A stretch of 46,491 nucleotides of DNA. Origin: Stenotrophomonas sp. HITSZ_GD (GTDB lineage Bacteria; Pseudomonadota; Gammaproteobacteria; Xanthomonadales; Xanthomonadaceae). Location: positions 1 to 46,491 of the forward strand of contig NZ_JARQXB010000022.1 in assembly GCF_029543105.1 (NCBI RefSeq), read 5' to 3'. The notes below the pieces were generated by a model that worked only from the letters and a program-made list of their open reading frames with translations, ran no database searches and was not told the origin of the DNA. The position numbers and the translations under genes are program-made. Below, in pieces: positions 36,905 through 45,062 of the stretch (position 1 is the stretch's first letter; each line of letters opens with the position of its first letter).

Positions 36905-38112
36905 TGCAGATCACCCGCTCACCGCTGGAACTGGCGCCCAAGACGCAGAACGATCCGCAGAAGATCGACACCGTCTCGCGCCAGCTCGAAGGCCAGTTCG
37001 CGCAGATGCTGGTGAAGAGCATGCGCGAGGCCAGCTTCGGCGACTCGCTGTTTCCCGGCGAGAACCAGACCTTCCGCGACATGTACGACCAGCAGATGTC
37101 CAAGGCGCTGACCGAGGGCAAGGGGCTGGGCCTGTCGGCGATGATCGCCCGCCAGCTCGGCGGCGGCAGCCAGGACGCGGCCGGCACCGGCCAGGTCAAC
37201 ACTTCGCTGGACGCCGGCGCTGCTTCGCAGGCCTACCCGCTGGCGCAGGCCAAGGCGGCCAAGGCGTATTCGCTCATCGCCCGCGCCCGCGAGGCGGGCG
37301 TTTCGGGCGCACAGGGCGTGGCGGGCAGCGGCGACGCCGCACTGGCGCAATCGCGCGAGGCCGTCACCGCGCAAACCCTGGACCTGATCGCCGGCCGCGA
37401 CAGCAGCACCGCCATTGGCACCGGCAGCCGCACCGATGCCAGCGCCACCGCCGAGGACTGGAGTTCGCTGGACGACCGCTGGCTGGGCACCGGCGGCGTG
37501 GCGGTGGACGACAGTGCCGCGGCCAGCGCCGGCAGCGCGGCGGCCAGCGCGCTGGGCGAACGCACGCCGGAAGGTTTCGTCGCCAAGATCTGGCACCACG
37601 CGCAGAAGGCGGCGCAGGAACTGGGCGTGGACCCGCGCGCGCTCGTCGCGCAGGCCGCGCTGGAAACCGGCTGGGGCAAGCGCGGCATCAGCCGCGGCAA
37701 CGGCAGCGACTCGCACAACCTGTTCGGCATCAAGGCCACCGGCTGGAAGGGCGATGCGGTGAGCGCCGGCACGCACGAGTACGTCAACGGCGTGAAGACC
37801 TCCGAGACGGCCAGCTTCCGCGCCTATTCCTCGGCCGCCGACAGCTTCGCCGACTACGTGCGCCTGCTGAAGAACAACGGCCGCTACCAGCAGGCGCTCA
37901 GCGCCGGCACTGACATCAAGGGCTTCGCCCGCGGCCTGCAGAAGGCCGGCTATGCCACCGACCCCGGCTATGCGGCGAAGATCGCCGCCATCGCGCATGG
38001 GCCCACCATCGATCGTGCCGTGGCGGCGATCAGCCAGTACGCCGGGCAGGCGACGGGCGCGGACCTTTCGCGCACCTTCGCCAGCAGCGCCGGCGTGGGC
38101 AACCTGAGGTAA
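36904..38112 (+). CDS. flgJ: Flagellar assembly peptidoglycan hydrolase FlgJ
   Basis: Rod cap and cell-wall hydrolase that opens peptidoglycan for the growing rod. Residues 1-90 form the rod-binding domain (LEGQFAQMLVKSMREASFGD, FRDMYDQQMSKALTEGKGLG). Residues about 95-220 are a long Ala/Ser-rich linker. Residues about 225-375 are a glucosaminidase domain with probable catalytic Glu254 in QAALETGWGK, then NLFGIKATGWKG and SFADYVRLLKNNGRYQQAL. At 402 residues it is longer than the Salmonella protein (about 316), mainly through the linker. It overlaps flgI by one base; flgK starts six bases after its stop. Confidence 0.95.
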   Translation: MQITRSPLELAPKTQNDPQKIDTVSRQLEGQFAQMLVKSMREASFGDSLFPGENQTFRDMYDQQMSKALTEGKGLGLSAMIARQLGGGSQDAAGTGQVNTSLDAGAASQAYPLAQAKAAKAYSLIARAREAGVSGAQGVAGSGDAALAQSREAVTAQTLDLIAGRDSSTAIGTGSRTDASATAEDWSSLDDRWLGTGGVAVDDSAAASAGSAAASALGERTPEGFVAKIWHHAQKAAQELGVDPRALVAQAALETGWGKRGISRGNGSDSHNLFGIKATGWKGDAVSAGTHEYVNGVKTSETASFRAYSSAADSFADYVRLLKNNGRYQQALSAGTDIKGFARGLQKAGYATDPGYAAKIAAIAHGPTIDRAVAAISQYAGQATGADLSRTFASSAGVGNLR

Positions 38113-38118
38113 CGACGC

Positions 38119-39996
38119 ATGTCCAACGTCCTGTCCACCGGTACCGGCGCCCTCATCGCCTTCCAGCGCGCCCTGGCCACGGTCAGCCACAACGTGGCCA
38201 ACATCAATACCGAGGGCTACAGCCGGCAGAAGGTCAGCTTCGCCACCCGCAACCCCACCGATTACGGCTACGGCTACGTGGGCAGCGGCACGCAGATCAG
38301 CGACATCAGCCGCGTCGCCGACCAGCTGGCGATCTCGCGCCTGCTCGACAGCAACGGCGAACTGGCGAGGCTGAACCAGCTGTCCTCGCTTTCGGACCGC
38401 GTGGACAGCCTGTTCTCGGATACCGCCACCAGCGTCTCGGGGCTGTGGTCGAACTTCTTCGACGCGGCCAGCGCGCTGTCCTCCGACGCCTCCTCCACCG
38501 CCAACCGGCAGAGCCTGCTCGATGGCGGCAACGCGCTGACCACCCGCTTCAAGCAGCTCAGCGGCCAGCTCGACAGCCTCAACACCGAGGTCAACAACGG
38601 CCTGCTTTCGGCGACCAGCGAAGTCAACCGGCTCACGCAGCAGATCGCACAGATCAACGGCCAGATCGGCACGTCGGCCGCGAGCGCCGCGCCGGACCTG
38701 CTCGACCAGCGCGACCAGCTGATCAAGGAACTGGTCGGCTACACCGGCGGCACCGCCGTGCAGCAGGACGGCGGCTTCGTCAACGTATACACCTCCGGCG
38801 GCCAGGCACTGGTGGTCGGCACCACCGCCTCCCAGCTCACCACCACGCCGGACCCGTACCAGCCCGGCAAGCTGCAGCTTGCGCTGCAGACCCAGGGCAT
38901 GAACGTGTCGCTGGATTCGCGCGCGCTCGGGGGGCAGATGGGCGGGCTGCTGGAATTCCGCAGCAATGTGCTCGAACCCACGCAGGCCGAGCTGGGCCGC
39001 ATCGCGGTGGGCCTGGCCAGCAGCTTCAACGACGCGCACGCGCAGGGCATGGACCTGTACGGCGCGATGGGCGGCGACTTCTTCAGCTACGCCACGCCGA
39101 GCGTGTCCAGCCACCCCGCCAACACCGGCACGGCCAGCCTCACCGCCTCGTTCGGCGACATCAGCCAGCTCGACGGGCAGAACCTGTTGCTGAAGTTCGA
39201 CGGCACCCAATGGACCGCCACGCGCTCGGACACCGGCGCGTCGGTCGCACTGACCGGCACCGGCACCGCCGCCGACCCGCTGGTGCTCAATGGCGTGCAG
39301 GTGGTGGTGGGGGGCGCGGCGGCGGCCGGCGACCGTTTCCTGCTGCAGCCCACCGCCAACGTGGCCGGCAGCCTGTCGGTGGCGATCACCGATCCCTCGC
39401 GCATTGCCGCGGCCACCCCGGTCAAGGGCAGCGCCACGCTGTCCAACCTGGGCACCGGCAAGCTGAGCAACGTGCAGGTCACCGATTCGACCAACGCCAA
39501 CCTGCTCGCCGGCTCGACGATCGCCTTCACCGACGCCACCCACTACACCATCGACGGCGCCGGCCCGTATGCGTACACCGCCGGGCAGACCATCGCCGCG
39601 AACGGCTGGAGCTTCACCCTCGACGGCGCGCCCGTCACCGGCGACAGCTTCACCATCGGCAGCACCGGCGCCGGCTCGGCCGACAACGGCAACGCCAAGC
39701 GGCTGGCCGCGGTGGAGGACCTGAAGGCCTTCAACGGCGGCACCATGAGCCTCAACGGCGCGGTGGCCGGCCTGACCACCTCGGTGGGTTCGGCGGCACG
39801 CTCGGCCGACTATGCCGCGCAGGCGCAGCAGGTGATCAACGACCAGGCGCAGGCGGCGCGCGATTCGGTCTCCGGCGTCAACCTCGACGAAGAGGCCTCG
39901 GACATGCTCCGCCTGCAGCAGGCCTACCAGGCCGCCTCGCAGATCATCTCCACGGCCGACACTATGTTCCAGAGCATCCTGGGTGCGATCCGCTGA
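38119..39996 (+). CDS. flgK: Flagellar hook-associated protein 1 FlgK
   Basis: First junction protein between hook and filament, a FlgN client. The 625 residues have the conserved N-terminus LSTGTGALIAFQRALATVSH with NVANINTEGYSRQKV and the C-terminus SGVNLDEEASDMLRLQQAYQ then AASQIISTADTMFQSI. The middle is a variable surface region that contains two copies of a 21-residue motif (39292-39354 and 39604-39666) with the shared frame G..h.h.GA...GD.F. Its stop overlaps the flgL start by one base (TGATG). Confidence 0.96.
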   Translation: MSNVLSTGTGALIAFQRALATVSHNVANINTEGYSRQKVSFATRNPTDYGYGYVGSGTQISDISRVADQLAISRLLDSNGELARLNQLSSLSDRVDSLFSDTATSVSGLWSNFFDAASALSSDASSTANRQSLLDGGNALTTRFKQLSGQLDSLNTEVNNGLLSATSEVNRLTQQIAQINGQIGTSAASAAPDLLDQRDQLIKELVGYTGGTAVQQDGGFVNVYTSGGQALVVGTTASQLTTTPDPYQPGKLQLALQTQGMNVSLDSRALGGQMGGLLEFRSNVLEPTQAELGRIAVGLASSFNDAHAQGMDLYGAMGGDFFSYATPSVSSHPANTGTASLTASFGDISQLDGQNLLLKFDGTQWTATRSDTGASVALTGTGTAADPLVLNGVQVVVGGAAAAGDRFLLQPTANVAGSLSVAITDPSRIAAATPVKGSATLSNLGTGKLSNVQVTDSTNANLLAGSTIAFTDATHYTIDGAGPYAYTAGQTIAANGWSFTLDGAPVTGDSFTIGSTGAGSADNGNAKRLAAVEDLKAFNGGTMSLNGAVAGLTTSVGSAARSADYAAQAQQVINDQAQAARDSVSGVNLDEEASDMLRLQQAYQAASQIISTADTMFQSILGAIR

Positions 39997-41201
39997 TGAG
40001 CAACCGCATCTCCACCGGCATGATGTACAGCCAGTCCGTCGTGACGATGCTGGCCAAGCAATCCAAGCTGGCGCACCTGCAGCAGCAGCTCTCCAGCGGC
40101 CAGCGGCTGGTCACCGCCAAGGACGACCCGGTCGCCGCGGGCACCGCCGTGGGGCTGGACCGCGCCGTGGCGCAGCTGGCGCAGTTCGGCAGCAACGCCA
40201 ACAACGTGCAGAACCGCCTGGGCCTGCAGGAAAACGCGCTGGCGCAGGCCGGCGACCTGATGACCCGCGTCACCGAGCTGACCATCGAGGCCAACAATGC
40301 CTCGCTGACCACCGACGACCGCAAGGCCATCGCCTCGGAGTTGCAAGCGATCCACGACCAGATGCTGAGCATGGCCAACAGCACCGACGGCAACGGCCGC
40401 TACCTGTTCGGCGGCACGGTGGACGGCACCGCGCCGTTCTCCAAGAGCGGCGCCGGCGTGGTGTACAACGGCGACCAGACCCAGCGCCAGGTCGAAGTGG
40501 CAGCCGACACCTACGTGCTGGACGCGCTGCCCGGCAGCGAGATCTTCATGCGCATCCGCACCGGCGACGGCACGATGGACGCGCACGCCGGCACCGGCAA
40601 TACCGGCACCGCCCTGCTGCTGGACTTCGGCCGCGACCCGGCCTCGGGCACCTACGCCGGCGAAAGCTACACCGTGCAATTCACCGCCGCCGACACCTAC
40701 GACGTGCTCGACGCCAACGGCAATGTGCTCAGCAGCGGCACGTACAAGGCGGGCGACGACATCCGTTTCAACGGCGTGCGCCTGCGCGTGGACGGCGCGC
40801 CGGTGGCCGGCGACACACTGCAGGTGGGCCCTTCGCAGAACAAGGACGTGTTCTCCACGTTGACCGACCTGATCGGCGCGCTGAACACCGACCCGGCCAA
40901 CGACGCCGACCGCGCGCAATTGCAGAACGCCTTGCAGACCTCGATGCGCGACGTGAAGCAGGCCTCGGCGAAGATGATCGACGCGCGGGCCTCCGGCGGC
41001 GCGCAGCTCTCGGCGATCGACAACGCCGCCGAATTGCGGGCGTCCAACGAGGTGACGCTGAAGACCACGCTGTCCTCGATCCGCGACCTGGATTACGCCG
41101 AGGCGATCGGCCAGTACCAGCTGGAGACGGCCGCCCTGCAGGCCGCCCAGACGGTGTTCAAGCAGATGCAGTCGATGTCCTTGTTCCAGATGATGGGGTG
41201 A
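39996..41201 (+). CDS. flgL: Flagellar hook-associated protein 3 FlgL
   Basis: Second hook-filament junction protein. The 401 residues show flagellin-like ends: MSNRISTGMMYSQSVVTMLA, LQQQLSSGQRLVTAKDDPVA, and the C-terminal IRDLDYAEAIGQYQLETAAL with LQAAQTVFKQMQSMSLFQMM. A 21-residue motif at 40773-40835 matches the pair found in FlgK. The start overlaps the flgK stop. It is the last gene of flgGHIJKL and is followed by a strong terminator at 41241-41278. Confidence 0.96.
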   Translation: MSNRISTGMMYSQSVVTMLAKQSKLAHLQQQLSSGQRLVTAKDDPVAAGTAVGLDRAVAQLAQFGSNANNVQNRLGLQENALAQAGDLMTRVTELTIEANNASLTTDDRKAIASELQAIHDQMLSMANSTDGNGRYLFGGTVDGTAPFSKSGAGVVYNGDQTQRQVEVAADTYVLDALPGSEIFMRIRTGDGTMDAHAGTGNTGTALLLDFGRDPASGTYAGESYTVQFTAADTYDVLDANGNVLSSGTYKAGDDIRFNGVRLRVDGAPVAGDTLQVGPSQNKDVFSTLTDLIGALNTDPANDADRAQLQNALQTSMRDVKQASAKMIDARASGGAQLSAIDNAAELRASNEVTLKTTLSSIRDLDYAEAIGQYQLETAALQAAQTVFKQMQSMSLFQMMG

Positions 41202-41240
41202 TCGGGCCACGCCGCGGCAACGGGCCCGGCCTGATCGGCA

Positions 41241-41278
41241 AGGCCGCCCCCCCGTGATGGGAGGCGGCCTCTTTTTTT
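41241..41278 (+). terminator. Terminator of the flgGHIJKL operon
   Basis: Eight-base arms AGGCCGCC and GGCGGCCT (41241-41248 and 41263-41270), then CTTTTTTT. It ends the plus-strand flagellar run and lies ten bases from the stop codon of the opposite-strand autotransporter. Confidence 0.92.
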
Positions 41279-41287
41279 ACTTCCGTA

Positions 41288-44200
41288 TTACCAGCGGTAA
41301 TTCACCCCGACCTGCCCGCCGATGTCGCGGAAGCCATCGCTGCCCGTCTGCCATGCCGCATGGCCCCAGCCCGTCCAGCCGCCGCCGAGCTGCAGCTGCG
41401 CGCCGAGCTTGGCCTCGTAGCGGTCGCGCGGCCAGCCCAAGGCGATGGAGGTGCCGTCCATGGCGATCTCGTTGCGCTTGTCGCCCCGCCACCAGTTGAG
41501 CAGCAGGAATGGCTGCACCCGGTTGTACGCGGTGTCGCCCGCGTGGCCGAACACCCGCACGCCCACGCGCGTGGTCCAGGCGCCGGCCAACGAGGTGCCG
41601 ACCCAGGTACCGTTCGCTTCGATGTGCTCGTCGGCGTCGTAGTCGGTGTAGATCGCCTGGGCCTGTGGCTCGATGAACCACGCATAGGATTCCCCCGCGG
41701 GCATCGCGAACGTATAGCCGCCTTCCAGCGAGGCCGACCAACTGCGGGCGTCGTAGCTTTCCTGCGGCAGGAAGTCGCCGCTGACGCGGTTGTCGTAGCG
41801 GCCGTACTGCAGCCAGGCGTCGGCGTAGGCACCGCCCTGCTCGGCCGCGCTCTGGAACCAGGTGGCGTACACGCCGGCGCTGTAGCCCTTCACCTTGCCC
41901 TTGGCGTGGTAGCCACTCAGGCGCGAGCCGACGTGGTTGTCGCTGCGGCCGGCACCGGCCATGGCGCCGGCATGCCAGCGGCCGTCGCCCACCATGCCGC
42001 CGGCCAGTTCGCCGCCGACCTGCAGCAGCGAGGTGTCGCTGGAGACGTCGAGCTGGTCGACCGCGCCGCGGCCATCCTGCTGGCGGCGCAGCACGCGCGT
42101 CCACACCGCAGGCGCACGCTCGGCGGCACCGGCGAAGTCCGGCTCGCCCATGCGGTCGTGCATCTGGTGCTGGAACAGGCCGATGCCGGCAGCCTGGTTG
42201 GCGAGGTAGGCGCCGGCTTCCGGGCGATACAACGGGCGCGGCGGGGTCACCGGCGGGGTCGGTGCCGGCTTGCCGCCGGTGCCGGGTGACGGCGCGGGCG
42301 TCGGCGTCGGCGCGGGGAACGGATTGGCCGGGTTCGGGTTCGGCGTCGGCGTGGGTTCGGGCGCCGGCTGTGGCGTGGGTTCCGGGGTCGGTTCCGGCAT
42401 CGGCGTTGGCGGTGGCGTGGTGTCCTGCGAGCGCAGGTACCACCCGCCATCGCCCGGTGTCGCCACGCCGCCCTTGAACAGCTGGTACTCGTACACGCCG
42501 GCCACCGCGCGGCCTTCCAGGGCGAACACGCCGTCGGAGGCGCCATCGACCTGCACGAGCTGGATGCCGTTGACGGTCTGCGCGCCGGCGCCGCCGACAT
42601 TGTTCACGCTCAGGCGCGTGTTGCCGCGCGTGGCGCCGTGCACGACGAGGCGATCGGTCTGCGCGGCGTCGTCGGCCAGCACGGTGTTCATCGACAGCGT
42701 GCCGTTGTCGCTGGTGTAGTCGCCGTGGACGGTGAGCGTCTTGAAACCGCCCTGCGCCGGCGCGGCGAAGGCGATCGCCCCGCCGTTGCGCAGTGCGCCG
42801 ACCTCCGAGCTGTCCGCCACGTCCCAGCGGCTGGCCGCATCGAGCAGCACGGCGCCGCCGCCCTGGATGGCGCCGTCCAGGCGGCTGTTGGCCAGGCTCA
42901 GGTCGAGCAGCGTGCCGGTCGCGGCCGCGAGGCGGCCCTTCAACGCCACCTGGTCGGCGAACACGCGCAGCTCGGCCGGGCGGCTGCCGTCGCCGGTCAC
43001 CTCGATGAGGCGGTTGTCCGCGCCTTGCAGGGCGACGCCTTGGCGCAGGTTGAGCTGGCCGATGGCCCCCGCCCCGCCTTCGCCGGTGAGGCGCACCGCC
43101 GGGCCGCCGGTGGCCACGACGCTGCCGCCGGCCAGGGTGGCGGTGGCGGTCTGGCCCGCCGCGGACGGGTCGAAGCCGAAGCGCACGCCTTCGCCGCTGG
43201 CCTGCACGGTGCTATCGGTCAGTTCGGCCACGCCGCCGGGCGAGAGCGACACGCCGGCGCCGCGCACCTGGGTATCGCCGCTGGCCGGCGTGCCGGTCGC
43301 CTCGATGCGCGCCTGCGTCGCGACCACGCGCCCGCCGGCGGCGGACACGCCGTTGCTGCCGGTCACGGCGGTCTGCGCGTTGAGCAGCGCGGTGCCGCCG
43401 GCCATCGCGACGACGCCGTACGCGGGGCCCTCGGGCGCATCGCCGGCGCCGGTGGCGGCGATGCGGGTGGCGGTGGCCTCGAAGGTGCCGCCGGAGGCCG
43501 CCAGCGCGCCCTGCACGAGGCCGGTGAGCTGGCCGCCCTGCAGGCGGATGCTGGCGTTGTCGCGCACTTCGGCGGCGGCGCCGCGCGCGGCGGTGATCGT
43601 GGCGTCCTTGCCGGTGAGGGTGCTGCCGGCGTCATAGGCGGCCACGCCAAAGCCGGCGCTGTCGAGCACGCTGCCGGCCTGCAGGTCGAGCGTGCCGGCC
43701 GCCAACGCGATGGCCGCGCTGGACTCGCTGTCCGTGGCCTTGCCCTGGAACGCGGCACTGGTGGTGATCTTGCTGTTGGTGCCTTCGGCGCGCAGCAGCG
43801 GCACGGCGGCGGCGGAGGTGAGCGCACCGCCGACCAGGCGAACCTCGCCGCCGGCCAGCGCGCCCACCGCGGCGGCGGCGGCGTCGGCGCCCTGCGTGGC
43901 CTGAACGCTGGTGGCGGTGAGGTTGCTGCGGGCACCCTGCGCCAGCAGCACCGCGCCCTGGGCGCTGGACAGCGTGGTGCCGGTGACGTTGGCGCGGCCG
44001 TGGCCATCGGCGGTGGTCATCGCCACCACGGCATGCGCGTCGGCGCCCTGCGTGGAGACGCTGCCGCCGCCCAGGGTGACGCGGCCCACGCCGGCAGCCA
44101 GCGCGCCGTGGCTGCGCGCGCCCTTCGTGGTGATGCGCGGCGCGTTGTCCAGCGTGATGGTGCCGGTGGTGTTGGCGTAGGCGCCGTGTGCGTCGTCGCC

Positions 44201-44431
44201 GCCGGTGGTGACGACGACCGGATCGGCGCCGGGCAGGATGTCGCCGCCCTCCTCGGCGATCAGCGCGGTGCCGGCGCGCCCGTTGGCCAGCGCCGTATCG
44301 TAGGTGCCGCTCGCGTTGCCCGAGGTGTTGTTGACGATCAGCTGTTGCGCCCACGCGGCCGAGGGCAGCACGCACAAGGCGAGCTGCAGCGAGACGACGA
44401 GGGGATGCTTCTTGGGAATGTGTGGAGACAT
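41288..44431 (-). CDS. Type V autotransporter with pertactin-like passenger
   Basis: 1047-residue self-secreting outer-membrane protein. Signal peptide (hydrophobic LVVSLQLALCVLPSAAWA, cut before QQLIV); a repetitive Ala/Gly/Thr-rich passenger (about 30-640) made of short strands of the beta-helix type; an autochaperone-like junction (about 560-660: LTVHGDYTSDNGTLSMNTVL, TDRLVVHGATRGNTRLSVNN, GVYEYQLFKGG); a Pro-rich linker (about 670-731); and a C-terminal 12-strand barrel (about 770-1047) ending VGVNYRW. The ATG at 44431 has AAGGA six bases upstream. No protease triad is evident, so it is probably an adhesin or biofilm factor. It lies on the opposite strand between flgL and fliC, an unusual place, and shares no promoter with them that I can see. 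Confidence 0.9.
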   Translation of the reverse strand: MSPHIPKKHPLVVSLQLALCVLPSAAWAQQLIVNNTSGNASGTYDTALANGRAGTALIAEEGGDILPGADPVVVTTGGDDAHGAYANTTGTITLDNAPRITTKGARSHGALAAGVGRVTLGGGSVSTQGADAHAVVAMTTADGHGRANVTGTTLSSAQGAVLLAQGARSNLTATSVQATQGADAAAAAVGALAGGEVRLVGGALTSAAAVPLLRAEGTNSKITTSAAFQGKATDSESSAAIALAAGTLDLQAGSVLDSAGFGVAAYDAGSTLTGKDATITAARGAAAEVRDNASIRLQGGQLTGLVQGALAASGGTFEATATRIAATGAGDAPEGPAYGVVAMAGGTALLNAQTAVTGSNGVSAAGGRVVATQARIEATGTPASGDTQVRGAGVSLSPGGVAELTDSTVQASGEGVRFGFDPSAAGQTATATLAGGSVVATGGPAVRLTGEGGAGAIGQLNLRQGVALQGADNRLIEVTGDGSRPAELRVFADQVALKGRLAAATGTLLDLSLANSRLDGAIQGGGAVLLDAASRWDVADSSEVGALRNGGAIAFAAPAQGGFKTLTVHGDYTSDNGTLSMNTVLADDAAQTDRLVVHGATRGNTRLSVNNVGGAGAQTVNGIQLVQVDGASDGVFALEGRAVAGVYEYQLFKGGVATPGDGGWYLRSQDTTPPPTPMPEPTPEPTPQPAPEPTPTPNPNPANPFPAPTPTPAPSPGTGGKPAPTPPVTPPRPLYRPEAGAYLANQAAGIGLFQHQMHDRMGEPDFAGAAERAPAVWTRVLRRQQDGRGAVDQLDVSSDTSLLQVGGELAGGMVGDGRWHAGAMAGAGRSDNHVGSRLSGYHAKGKVKGYSAGVYATWFQSAAEQGGAYADAWLQYGRYDNRVSGDFLPQESYDARSWSASLEGGYTFAMPAGESYAWFIEPQAQAIYTDYDADEHIEANGTWVGTSLAGAWTTRVGVRVFGHAGDTAYNRVQPFLLLNWWRGDKRNEIAMDGTSIALGWPRDRYEAKLGAQLQLGGGWTGWGHAAWQTGSDGFRDIGGQVGVNYRW
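42238..42420 (-). repeat. Pro-rich tandem linker within the autotransporter
   Basis: About 60 residues of alternating Pro with Thr, Glu, Ala and Asn (PTP and PEP units), coded by near-repeats of GGCGTTGGC/GGTTCC-type DNA. It joins the passenger to the barrel. Such DNA is prone to slippage, so length variation between strains would be expected. Confidence 0.75.
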
Positions 44432-44856
44432 GGAACGTCCTTGAATGCGTCGGGCGCATCCAGGCGGAAGCGCCACGGCCGGGTGCGACCGCGTGCGAAT
44501 TCTCGATAGCGCATTCAGTGACGAGAATTGGATTTTTCGCCTATCGCGTGGATGTCCTACACGCTTGCAAGCAAGTCACTCGTGGATTGACGCCTGCGGA
44601 AAAATCCTTCTTGCGTGCGCGCGCGTTCTTTCCTCCGCGATGCACGACGCGCCGTGCGTGCGCGCTGCATGCGCGTGGCGCGCGTACGAATCTTCGTTTG
44701 CCACGCGCGAGCTCGCGCTTCGCATGGGATACCCGCGCAAGCCAGCCACGCGCGGATGCACCCACCGTACTGCGATGCGATACACGATTCCGCACTTATG
44801 GCGGGGCGCTGCCGCGCACCCCGTCGCGGTTTTCCGGGGTGGCCCACCCCGCCCCC

Positions 44857-44883
44857 TAAAGTTCCGCCGGATACGGCCGAAAC
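44857..44883 (+). promoter_or_regulatory. Upstream sigma-28-type promoter of fliC (P2)
   Basis: TAAAGTTC (44857-44864), exactly 11 bases, GCCGAAAC (44876-44883): seven of eight and six of eight matches to the FliA consensus. It lies 83 bases upstream of the second copy. A weak AAACCC/GGGTTT hairpin (44880-44901) directly follows. Confidence 0.55.
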
Positions 44884-44939
44884 CCTTCAACCGGCGGGTT
44901 TTACGCCCTGGCGCAAGCGAAAAAATTGCAGCGAAGCGC

Positions 44940-44966
44940 TAAAGGTTGTTGACAGCACGCCGTTAT
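44940..44966 (+). promoter_or_regulatory. Proximal sigma-28 (FliA) promoter of fliC (P1)
   Basis: TAAAGGTT (44940-44947), exactly 11 bases, GCCGTTAT (44959-44966). It predicts a leader of about 90 bases before the fliC ATG. Confidence 0.85.
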
Positions 44967-45001
44967 TCATTTCAGCAGCGGCAACGGCCAAATGATGGCC
45001 C

Positions 45002-45030
45002 CCCTGCGAAAGGCCCAGAGACCCGCAGGG
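45002..45030 (+). promoter_or_regulatory. Stem-loop in the fliC leader
   Basis: CCCTGCG (45002-45008) pairs with CGCAGGG (45024-45030). It lies in the 5' leader, about 20 bases before the GGAG ribosome site (45051-45056 region). It may stabilise the very abundant flagellin message or be a target for post-transcriptional control. Confidence 0.5.
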
Positions 45031-45062
45031 TCACCGGAAAAATCGCTTAGAGGAGATATCAA

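Larger units (their letters stand above)
44432..45062. other. Long intergenic region between autotransporter and fliC
   Basis: 631 bases. Near the autotransporter there is an eight-base inverted repeat AATTCTCG / CGAGAATT (44498-44505 and 44522-44529) with a 16-base loop. A stretch rich in alternating purine-pyrimidine GC steps (about 44610-44760) follows. Two sigma-28-type promoters (44857-44883 and 44940-44966) and the fliC leader hairpin (45002-45030) complete it. Several open frames of up to 126 codons cross this region, but all are Arg/Ala/Cys-rich in the manner of non-coding GC-rich DNA, and none has a ribosome site. Confidence 0.7.

Noticed and set aside
36919-39543. An 874-codon minus-strand frame opposite flgJ and flgK
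   Set aside because: Shadow; Gly/Arg/Ala/Val-rich with no domain.
42638-44509. A 623-codon plus-strand frame opposite the autotransporter passenger
   Set aside because: Composition follows reversed Ala/Gly/Thr codons of the passenger; no ribosome site or family.
44615-44995. A 126-codon Arg- and Cys-rich frame upstream of fliC
   Set aside because: Overlaps both fliC promoters, lacks a ribosome site, and its residues reflect GCGC-rich DNA.
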